Assembly: GCA_947469285.1 (NCBI GenBank)
Contig: CANIOW010000002.1
Location: 1-64,000 of the forward strand
Direction of reading: 5' to 3'
Source: Gammaproteobacteria bacterium
Lineage (GTDB): Bacteria > Pseudomonadota > Gammaproteobacteria > Steroidobacterales > Steroidobacteraceae
Length of the DNA: 64,000 nt
Position numbers and translations under genes: made by a program. This document shows, piece after piece, positions 56,369 through 62,595 of the stretch (the first letter of the stretch is position 1; every line of letters begins with the position of its first letter). The notes under the pieces are model-generated. The model searched no databases. It was not told where the DNA came from and saw only the letters and a list, made by a program, of their open reading frames with translations.

Positions 56369-57280
56369 TCACCTGCCGGATGCCACCAAAGTCATCCGCC
56401 GAATGTAACTCGAGAGACCGATGCGGATGGATTGCCACGCTAGGCATGAAACCATAAGCGTCAGCCAGCCGATTCTGGCGAATCCCCTAAAAGGGAGGTG
56501 TGGCCAAAAGTAATATAGAGCTCGGAAGTTCCAACAATGGTGGTAGCCGAAAGGAACAATTTCTCCATACTTCTTCACAAACGGCCGCGGGTCGCCATCA
56601 AAACCAAAGTGAGCTGCATCCTGAACGGAAGAAACGACGCGGTCCGGCCATATCCGAGCAGCAGTAACGCCCCAGAATACGTCTTCAGCCCCGTTTTTTT
56701 TCATCCGCAGGTCAAGCAATCTCCTGCCCTCTGGAAACCGCTCTAGTTGAGCCAGCGGTTCAAGGCATGCCTTGACCTTTCTTAGGGAAAAACCACCGAA
56801 ACCGACGCAGTCTGACGCTGGCCAGCGACCGGGGTACTGGTGCAGAAATGGTGGAGCGACGTAGTCATATTTTTTATCACACCAGAAGGCAAGCTCGTCC
56901 CGAAAAACCATGCAATCCAACTGATAGATGAGGATGTAGTCGAAGCCATCGAAAGCTTGGTAAAACGCGGGTGAAACCATCAATGCAGCGTACGTCCTTG
57001 CGGACGTGAAAAATTCGTTACTGAATTTCTTAAAAGTTGCCCATCTCCATGGAATAGACAAGGATTTTGGGCAGGCAAAGTATATTGGGTAATGACCAAG
57101 AACCCGTCGTAAGCAGGCAAGAGACGCCTGCTCCAGAAGAGTTGGATTTCTGTAGATGGGAACAACCACAGCGACTTTCAACAGCTGCCAGAATTTTTCA
57201 AGAAACCCCTCTCCGAATATGTTCTTGTATAAAATTGGTCCGATAAATATATGCTCTCGGTGATCCGAGCGCATATCCAT
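56369..57280 (-). CDS. DUF5672 domain-containing protein (glycosyltransferase-like)
   Basis: A 303-residue protein with the DUF5672 pattern: VAVVVPIYRNPTLLEQASL near residue 36, FDYILIYQLDCMVFRDELAFWC near 110-131 and VGFGGFSLRKVKACLEP near 165. DUF5672 proteins are viewed as probable glycosyltransferases of the GT-A type; the QLD segment may be the metal-binding DxD counterpart. Its ATG is 23 bp from the start of the divergent GT4 gene, too close for two independent promoters. AT content is higher than in the UXS gene next to it, so the two came together from different sources. Confidence 0.83.
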   Translation of the reverse strand: MDMRSDHREHIFIGPILYKNIFGEGFLEKFWQLLKVAVVVPIYRNPTLLEQASLACLRRVLGHYPIYFACPKSLSIPWRWATFKKFSNEFFTSARTYAALMVSPAFYQAFDGFDYILIYQLDCMVFRDELAFWCDKKYDYVAPPFLHQYPGRWPASDCVGFGGFSLRKVKACLEPLAQLERFPEGRRLLDLRMKKNGAEDVFWGVTAARIWPDRVVSSVQDAAHFGFDGDPRPFVKKYGEIVPFGYHHCWNFRALYYFWPHLPFRGFARIGWLTLMVSCLAWQSIRIGLSSYIRRMTLVASGR

Positions 57281-57303
57281 CGTATTAGAGCTTGCATCCC
57301 TCC

Positions 57304-58998
57304 ATGTCGCTGCCCAAAGAACTGGTCATCTATCTGCCGGCTGGTGAGGTGGACCCACCCGCCAACCCGTACGGTAGATTGATCGCCAATGCGGGGCTCT
57401 ATCGGGCGCTAGTGCGGTATGGAGGCTATCAGAACCTTCATATACAGGGGCGCAAAACTCTCGGACTTGATCAACTCGCTCGTGAGCTTTTTATCTCGGA
57501 TGCTTCTGGTGTCACATTGAGTAGCGGCTCCCCCCTCTCCACCGAGAGGCCTGCGCGTGCTGGTGTGCTTCTCTCGGGCCAACCGTATCTTTCGGAACTC
57601 GCATGGATCCGGCGACACGCTTCTCAGGATCACGCTTATAGCATCGTCGGCTCGATTTTCGCCTTTGCGTCCGCCACTCATCGTGAGCAGATGATGGGTT
57701 CTGCGATGGCCCCTCTGCACGATTGGGATGCGCTGATTTGCACCTCCCCGACGCTGGAGGCAGCCGTCCGGCGTACCTTTGATCGCTGGGAGGACTACCT
57801 GCGGGAACGGACGGGTGCGACGCGGCTGCCGAGGCCCGCCTTGCCCGTGATTCCGCTGGCGGTTGATGTGGATCTTCTGGGCGCGCAGCGAGCTGATGCT
57901 GGCGCACGCGCCGCACTTCGTGCGGCCCATCAGATGGCTCCCACGGATGTTTTAGTCCTGTTTCTGGGGCGGCTGTCGTTCTATGACAAGGCCTTCCCTC
58001 AAGCCATGTTCAAGGCGGTTGAGGAGGCGCAGCGGCTGTCTGGTGCGAAGGTGCACTTCGTCATGGCCGGATGGTTCCCCATGGGTGATGCCGATGAGGC
58101 TCGCTTTAGAGAAGCGGCCCAGTGTTATGCGGCGAACGTGAACACGATCTTCCTGGATGGCAACAATCCGGCGGTTGTGGGGCAATGCTGGGCGGCAGCG
58201 GACATCTTCTTGCTGCTGTCTGACACGATCCTCGAGACCTTCGGCCAGGCACCCGTGGAAGCGATGGCGGCGGGCCTGCCAGTTGTCGTGAGTGACTGGG
58301 ACGGCTACCGATCCATAGTCCGCGACGGCGTCGACGGCTACCTCGTGCCAACGCTTGGCGCTGCGGCAGGTCCCATGGGCGAGACTCTTGCCCTCTTGCA
58401 ATCGCTTGAGATGGCGAACTGGGGGCAATACCTCGGCGGCGTGGCGCAGCACACGGCCGTTCATATCGGGCGCGCGGCGCAAGCCCTGAGTCGGCTCATG
58501 GCGTCGGCGGAGCTTCGCGAGAGGATGGGCACAGAAGGCAAAAGTCGCACCCGCGAGTTGTTTTCATGGCCAGTGGTCGTGCAACAGTACCAAGAGCTCT
58601 TCTCAGAGCTGACGGATCGACGTCTAAGCGCCACCTCGGAAAGCCGATCAGAGGGCATGACGTCACACCGGATGAATCCGTTGCGCGGCGACCCCTTCCT
58701 GGATTTCAAGGAGTATTCGACCGCCGTCATGTGTCCCACCATGCGGCTGCGGCTACTGAAAACAGACGGGCATGACCCCTTGGGATCCAATCCTGTCGTG
58801 GCCCTTGATCATCTGTTCCCGGGGTTGCGTGGCAGCTTGGATGAGGCGCGTCAGGTGGTGAGGATGCTGCGGGCCGAGGAGGCTCTAACCGCGGAAGAAG
58901 TGGCGCAGAGGTTTCCGCCGAACCGGCGCCCCCTGATCCGCATGACGCTCGCCTGGTTGGCCAAACTCGGCGTCATTGACTGGCTCCCAGCCGACTGA
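57304..58998 (+). CDS. GT4 glycosyltransferase with extra C-terminal domain
   Basis: A 564-residue protein. The C-terminal Rossmann half has VLFLGRLSFYDKAFPQ near residue 220 and the GT4 E-x7-E motif ETFGQAPVEAMAAGLPVVVSDWDGY near 315-340. This is a retaining nucleotide-sugar transferase. The last 110 residues or so beyond the GT fold (RMNPLRGDPFLDF to LIRMTLAWLAKLGVIDWL) look like a winged-helix domain, unusual for GT4. The ATG is weak; TTG 57292 is possible. It diverges from the DUF5672 gene. The acceptor is unknown; a peptide or glycan is possible. Confidence 0.85.
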   Translation: MSLPKELVIYLPAGEVDPPANPYGRLIANAGLYRALVRYGGYQNLHIQGRKTLGLDQLARELFISDASGVTLSSGSPLSTERPARAGVLLSGQPYLSELAWIRRHASQDHAYSIVGSIFAFASATHREQMMGSAMAPLHDWDALICTSPTLEAAVRRTFDRWEDYLRERTGATRLPRPALPVIPLAVDVDLLGAQRADAGARAALRAAHQMAPTDVLVLFLGRLSFYDKAFPQAMFKAVEEAQRLSGAKVHFVMAGWFPMGDADEARFREAAQCYAANVNTIFLDGNNPAVVGQCWAAADIFLLLSDTILETFGQAPVEAMAAGLPVVVSDWDGYRSIVRDGVDGYLVPTLGAAAGPMGETLALLQSLEMANWGQYLGGVAQHTAVHIGRAAQALSRLMASAELRERMGTEGKSRTRELFSWPVVVQQYQELFSELTDRRLSATSESRSEGMTSHRMNPLRGDPFLDFKEYSTAVMCPTMRLRLLKTDGHDPLGSNPVVALDHLFPGLRGSLDEARQVVRMLRAEEALTAEEVAQRFPPNRRPLIRMTLAWLAKLGVIDWLPAD

Positions 58999-59011
58999 GG
59001 CGCGCGGCAAA

Positions 59012-59704
59012 CTACCTCAGTGGAAAGTCGATGAAATGCCTCCAGTCCCTGCGGTCTTGGGCTATGCGGCGAAAGACCACGAGATCGTCGCAGGGACTCT
59101 CAACCTCCACGAAATCCTCACGGTTGTGGCGTATGAAAGAAGTGACCGCCTTGACGCTGTCCATCCACTTGTCGTGCAAAACGATGAACCCGCCAGTGTG
59201 GCAAATCCGGGCGGATAAGTAGAAGTCCACCAGCACGTCGTCAAAACGGTGATAACCGTCGATGAAAATCATGCCGTAGGTGCGCCCCGCTCTTTCGAGG
59301 TCAACCAGGGCGCGGTCGGACCGATCTTCGATCCATTGAAAAGCATCCGGCATCAGCGCGGTGGAGAGGGACGCTAGCCGCCTGGCGCGCGTGACGCCAA
59401 TGCCCTTCCAGTCCGTCTCCTGGAAGGGATCGATGGCAGTGTGCGTGCCGTGGCCCGTTCGATCCAGTGCAGCGAGCAGAAAGACCGTGCTGAATCCATA
59501 ACCGAGCCCCACTTCTAGGGTCGAGGTCACTGGCTCCGTCGTGCACAGTGAATAAAGCGCCTTGCCATCGGGTATCGATATTCTGGTGGCGCTGTCGATC
59601 GCATGGAGTGCCCCGTCGGACCCGCGCTGCGGCTCTCCGCTGTACATGGATCGCAAGGCGTCACGGTGGGGCCCGGGTAGCCACGCGAGTTCATCTGATG
59701 GCAT
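59012..59704 (-). CDS. SAM-dependent methyltransferase (Methyltransf_24 type)
   Basis: A 230-residue class I methyltransferase. The SAM-binding motif is STLEVGLGYGFSTVFLLAAL near residues 61-80, AIDPFQETDWKG follows, and GMIFIDGYHRFDDVLVDFYLS near 140 carries the Asp of the typical Methyltransf_24 (DUF248-like) group. This group often methylates sugars or small molecules. It converges with the GT4 gene 13 bp away. The target is unknown. Confidence 0.88.
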   Translation of the reverse strand: MPSDELAWLPGPHRDALRSMYSGEPQRGSDGALHAIDSATRISIPDGKALYSLCTTEPVTSTLEVGLGYGFSTVFLLAALDRTGHGTHTAIDPFQETDWKGIGVTRARRLASLSTALMPDAFQWIEDRSDRALVDLERAGRTYGMIFIDGYHRFDDVLVDFYLSARICHTGGFIVLHDKWMDSVKAVTSFIRHNREDFVEVESPCDDLVVFRRIAQDRRDWRHFIDFPLR

Positions 59705-59825
59705 GCGTGTTGGCCTGTGCTGCGGAAGATTTCAAGCTACTTGTCGCATTGGTGGGTTAACTACAGTTCGTTCTTCGATTGGATTATCTGCTTCGTCGCG
59801 CGCCTTTTGTCGGCTTTCGCTGGGT

Positions 59826-60172
59826 TTAAGTGATCGCGAGGAGCGCCGCATCTAGGCCAGCATGGCGTTGCCCTGGGGTGACGAAGCAGATTGCGCTGTG
59901 ACCATGAACGTGGTTGTACGACTGCACCAGCATCGTGGCACCTTTCATGGACCCGCCATTGTCCGAGTGCAGCGTCACTTGGCCCGGCACGATGCCTTCC
60001 CGCCAGCACAGGTCTTGTACGATTCGACCTGCATGTCGCCACTCGCCTCTTGCTGGAGCGCCTCGCGGCCACCCAGCGTGCAGAACGCCTCGCGCCACTG
60101 CGCCAAATTCCCCGCAAACACCTTGGCGAGCGCTTGCGCACTGAATTCACTCGTATAAGTTTTCGTGTTCAT
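59826..60172 (-). pseudogene. IS3-family transposase remnant
   Basis: On the minus strand the 5' end reads MNTKTYTSEFSAQALAKVF, like the start of an IS3 orfA. A frame-shifted segment follows with GQVTLHSDNGGSMKGATML (the D of the integrase core) and SYNHVHGHSAICFVTPGQRHAG, then the tail DAALLA. Most of orfA and the start of orfB are missing, so this is an internally deleted, frameshifted copy. Its ends are not clear. Nothing else of an IS is seen, and it is probably dead. Confidence 0.8.
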
Positions 60173-60255
60173 CTTCGATATTGTCCTCGCTCTCCACTCC
60201 TAAGATGGAAAACTTGAGGCGACAACTAGCCTGACGCAGGGGGTATGCTAGCTAG
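60173..60255. other. Gap between IS remnant and esterase gene
   Basis: The region from the methyltransferase start (59705) to 60255 is 551 bp. It holds only the IS3 remnant and 83 bp of apparently non-coding sequence leading to the esterase GTG. No terminal repeat pair could be fixed by eye. Confidence 0.5.
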
Positions 60256-60996
60256 GTGGGGTCAAACATCAACACAGGGTTTCTCAATCTGGCACTCCCC
60301 GACGGGGCCGGCCAGCGGCGCTATCAAGTCTATGTGCCTTGCGACTACACGCCACAGCGACGCTGGCCAGTGATTCTCTTCCTGCACGGTGCCGGGGAGG
60401 GCGGTAGGGATGCACTGTTGCCGACGGAGTACCAACTGGGAAGCGCCATCCGCCGTAACGCTGACAGCTTCCCAGCCATCGTGGTTTTCCCTCAGGTGCA
60501 GCGCCAGGCGGGATGGGCGGATGCGGATGTCCGTTTTGCCCTTGAGGCCCTGTGCGCGACCGAGAGGGAGTTCGTCACTGACCCTGATCGGGTGTACCTC
60601 ACTGGTGTGTCGAGCGGCGGCAAAGCCGCTTGGTACACGCTCTACCGGCATCCGGAGCGTTTTGCGGCCGCATTGATCGTGTGCGGTCGCGCCGGCCCCC
60701 TCACGCGTAATGGCACTGTGGTTCGGGAGTCGGACCCTGTCGTGCCGCAGGCGGACGGTCACCCGATCACCCAGCTCGCGCACGCAGTGCGTGGGGTACC
60801 GGTGTGGGTCTTCCATGGGGATGTGGATCCCATCTTTCCGATCGAGGACGCGAGGGCGGTGACGGCGGAGTTGCAGCGGCAGGGGGCGGCGGTCCGCTAT
60901 ACCGAATTGGCCGGCTTCGGGCACGATGTATGGGACATCGCGTATTACTCTGCCGAAGTTGCGGATTGGCTCCTCATGCAGTCTCGTTCCCACTGA
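60256..60996 (+). CDS. Alpha/beta hydrolase (esterase/phospholipase-like)
   Basis: A 246-residue alpha/beta hydrolase. The oxyanion region is VILFLHGAGEGGRDALL near residues 35-51, the nucleophile elbow LTGVSSGGKAAW (G-x-S-x-G) near 116-127, and the Asp/His of HGDVDPIFPIEDA and GFGHDVWD near 195-235 complete the triad. No signal peptide, GTG start. Polysaccharide or ester hydrolysis is likely; a peptide-ester cleaving role in the RiPP region is inference. It precedes the Nif11-like gene by six bases, so they are probably co-transcribed. Confidence 0.85.
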   Translation: MGSNINTGFLNLALPDGAGQRRYQVYVPCDYTPQRRWPVILFLHGAGEGGRDALLPTEYQLGSAIRRNADSFPAIVVFPQVQRQAGWADADVRFALEALCATEREFVTDPDRVYLTGVSSGGKAAWYTLYRHPERFAAALIVCGRAGPLTRNGTVVRESDPVVPQADGHPITQLAHAVRGVPVWVFHGDVDPIFPIEDARAVTAELQRQGAAVRYTELAGFGHDVWDIAYYSAEVADWLLMQSRSH

Positions 60997-61002
60997 CCCC
61001 TC

Positions 61003-61263
61003 ATGTCACTGCAGCAGCTCAATGCGTTCCTGGCCAAGGCTAGCTCAGATGTTGCGCTGCAGCGTCTATTGAGCCAAACGGATGCGTTCGGTGCCGTAGC
61101 CTTGGCGGCAGAGGTCGGGTTCGAGGTGACGGTTGGCGACCTCATCCGGTGCAAATCCCGCGCTACGAGTTGGCAGTTGTCGGATGAGGAGCTTGCGGTG
61201 GTTGCGCAATGGCAACCTCAAGACCAGCCATATTGGTGGCAATTGATCTGGCGCTGCCTGTGA
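61003..61263 (+). CDS. Nif11-like small protein
   Basis: An 86-residue protein. Residues 1-55 match the Nif11 domain: LNAFLAKASSDVALQRLL, AVALAAEVGFEVTVGDL and WQLSDEELAVVA. Nif11 sequences serve as leader regions in many RiPP precursors. Here the usual GG end of the leader is absent (VVAQW instead), and the remaining 17 residues are rich in Trp with a single Cys (QPYWWQLIWRCL). It could be a precursor with a Trp-rich core or a stand-alone Nif11 protein. It follows the esterase gene closely and converges with the small minus-strand gene. Confidence 0.8.
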   Translation: MSLQQLNAFLAKASSDVALQRLLSQTDAFGAVALAAEVGFEVTVGDLIRCKSRATSWQLSDEELAVVAQWQPQDQPYWWQLIWRCL

Positions 61264-61277
61264 TTGATCGGCCATCT

Positions 61278-61295
61278 GGTTGAGGCGCCTCAACC
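61278..61295. terminator. 18-bp perfect palindrome between converging genes
   Basis: GGTTGAGGCGCCTCAACC lies 15 bp after the Nif11 stop and contains the stop of the convergent small gene. It may act as a weak terminator, or result from inverted duplication of the precursor tail. There is no T-run. Confidence 0.5.
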
Positions 61296-61454
61296 CGCCT
61301 CGCCCCCGGCTATCCCATCCATCGCGTCATCGGAGAGTTGCTCCATGATGTCGTCCAGATCGGCTTCCGACAGCTGCTCTGGCGGTGATTGCACCGCCTT
61401 GACGTCCGCTTTTTCAGTTGTGGGCTCTTCGTTGTTAACTTGCAGTTTAGTCAT
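61290..61454 (-). CDS. RiPP precursor-like small peptide, copy A
   Basis: A 54-residue acidic peptide read from the minus strand: MTKLQVNNEEPTTEKADVK, then VQSPPEQLSEADLDDIMEQL and SDDAMDGIAGGEAG. The helical acidic stretch ending in double Gly is like a RiPP leader, but only EAG follows. An AGGGGATGAGTTCCC sequence upstream resembles that of copy B. It is too short for most gene finders. Paralogue of the plus-strand gene at 61656. Convergent with the Nif11 gene. Expression is not proven. Confidence 0.68.
   Translation of the reverse strand: MTKLQVNNEEPTTEKADVKAVQSPPEQLSEADLDDIMEQLSDDAMDGIAGGEAG
61306..61395 (-). repeat. 90-bp inverted repeat, left arm
   Basis: The bases encoding VQSPPEQLSEADLDDIMEQL to IAG of copy A are identical, in inverted orientation, to 61688-61777 of copy B over 90 bp. 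The perfect match, with a diverged 5' half, suggests recent duplication or gene conversion. 292 bp separate the arms. Confidence 0.88.
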
Positions 61455-61655
61455 GGGAACTCATCCCCTAGGAAATCGCTAATCAACAGACGCCACCCGA
61501 GTCTGGACAGGACACGCTATCGGTGTACCCTCACGCTAACATGCGTGACGAAAAATTGAAAATGACCTGGTACCTGCTGACAAGTCTGGCACCAAGGCGG
61601 CGTGACTGAATGCGGATCAACCTCTTGAAGCTTTACACCTAAAGGATGAATTTCC
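61455..61655. promoter_or_regulatory. Divergent promoter region of the two precursor-like genes
   Basis: The 201 bp between the two small genes must contain both promoters. The ribosome-binding regions are homologous (AGGGGATGAGTTCCC and AAAGGATGAATTTCC before the ATGs). A copy of a 28-bp repeat lies at 61595-61622. No clear operator is seen. Confidence 0.55.
61595..61622 (+). repeat. Direct repeat copy 1
   Basis: AGGCGGCGTGACTGAATGCGGATCAACC is nearly identical to 61796-61824, with two mismatches and one indel. Copy 2 spans the junction of copy B and the start of the glycosyltransferase-like gene. Copy 1 looks like a remnant of a duplicate of that junction. Confidence 0.75.
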
Positions 61656-61796
61656 ATGATCAAACTCCAAGCGAACGACGTCAAGCTGGTGCAATCACCG
61701 CCAGAGCAGCTGTCGGAAGCCGATCTGGACGACATCATGGAGCAACTCTCCGATGACGCGATGGATGGGATAGCCGGCGGGGCCGAGGCGGGTTGA
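61656..61796 (+). CDS. RiPP precursor-like small peptide, copy B
   Basis: A 46-residue acidic peptide: MIKLQANDVKL, then VQSPPEQLSEADLDDIMEQL and SDDAMDGIAGGAEAG. It is a paralogue of copy A, eight residues shorter near the N-terminus. The double Gly is followed by only four residues. AAAGGA precedes the ATG. It lies 14 bp upstream of the glycosyltransferase-like gene on the same strand, so they should be co-transcribed. Very short genes like this are often missed in annotation. Confidence 0.7.
   Translation: MIKLQANDVKLVQSPPEQLSEADLDDIMEQLSDDAMDGIAGGAEAG
61688..61777 (+). repeat. 90-bp inverted repeat, right arm
   Basis: Identical over 90 bp to the reverse complement of 61306-61395. Recombination between the arms would invert the 292-bp segment that holds both 5' halves and the promoters. 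Confidence 0.88.
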
Positions 61797-61824
61797 GGCG
61801 GCGTGACTAAATGCTGATCCAACC
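61796..61824 (+). repeat. Direct repeat copy 2
   Basis: AGGCGGCGTGACTAAATGCTGATCCAACC. It begins at the stop of copy B and includes the ATG of the next gene. See copy 1 at 61595. Confidence 0.75.
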
Positions 61825-62506
61825 CGTCATCCTGACGACACCGCATCGCAAAGCAAATTACGTCCCCGCCCTAGTGGCCGCATTCGGGGGTCACCGGAGT
61901 TTTGCCGAGCCGATGGTCTACTGCGATGAGCGCCAGGATGGGGCTGCCATCTCCACGCGCGATGCAATTCGCATGGCAGCGACAAGTGGCTGCAACGTGC
62001 TCTTTCTGGAAGATGACCTGCGGGTGGACGCATTAGCGCCGGAGATAATTGCTGGACTTGAGTTTCCAGTCGATGTTTCCATTATTTCGTTGTGCGATAT
62101 GCGTGAGGTATGTGAGTACGCTCCTGCCGGCCTCTACAAGAGGCATCCGCTCGGAAGTGACGGGAGGGGTTGGTGGGGCAATCAGGCCATACTGATCCAC
62201 CGTGATACGGTCGCCATGAGTGCGCGCGAGGATTGGTTCAGCCCCCGGATAGAAAAATCACTGGGCATCCGTACTCACATTACTGCTTATGACGACAATG
62301 GTGTGAATTGCAGCGACATCAGGTTATCCCTCCTGGTCCATTACCACGGCGGTGAGCGCTCCAGTTATGCCGTGTATGTGCCGAGCCTGTTTAAGCATAT
62401 CGGCCATGATTCAGTCTGTTTTCCCGGACGCTTGATGGGAGAGCGGGAGACCCGCAACTGGATAGCGGATCGTCGCAAATACAAGGTCGATCCCTCGGCT
62501 GGTTAG
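61811..62506 (+). CDS. Glycosyltransferase-like protein
   Basis: A 231-residue protein with a GT-A-like pattern: VILTTPHRKANYVPALVAAF at the start, the acidic motif VLFLEDDLRVD near residues 62-72 (a DxD-like metal site), and WGNQAILIHRDT near 115. It resembles capsular or LPS glycosyltransferases of the GT25-like kind, but I cannot assign a family with certainty. The stop of precursor copy B is 14 bp upstream, so it is probably co-transcribed and may modify that peptide. That link is inference. Confidence 0.7.
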   Translation: MLIQPVILTTPHRKANYVPALVAAFGGHRSFAEPMVYCDERQDGAAISTRDAIRMAATSGCNVLFLEDDLRVDALAPEIIAGLEFPVDVSIISLCDMREVCEYAPAGLYKRHPLGSDGRGWWGNQAILIHRDTVAMSAREDWFSPRIEKSLGIRTHITAYDDNGVNCSDIRLSLLVHYHGGERSSYAVYVPSLFKHIGHDSVCFPGRLMGERETRNWIADRRKYKVDPSAG

Positions 62507-62595
62507 GGCCAGTCGAGGTCGATACTCCGTAGGAACGAAGACAGGGCATGATGGACGGCGCATTTCGACCGACCGCTTTGCTGCGCGGAAGGGTC

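Noticed and set aside
61517-61846. 109-codon minus-strand frame over precursor copy B
   Set aside because: It is the antisense of the small gene; the same antisense arises at copy A because of the inverted repeat. The sense reading has a ribosome-binding site and a leader-like peptide, this one does not.
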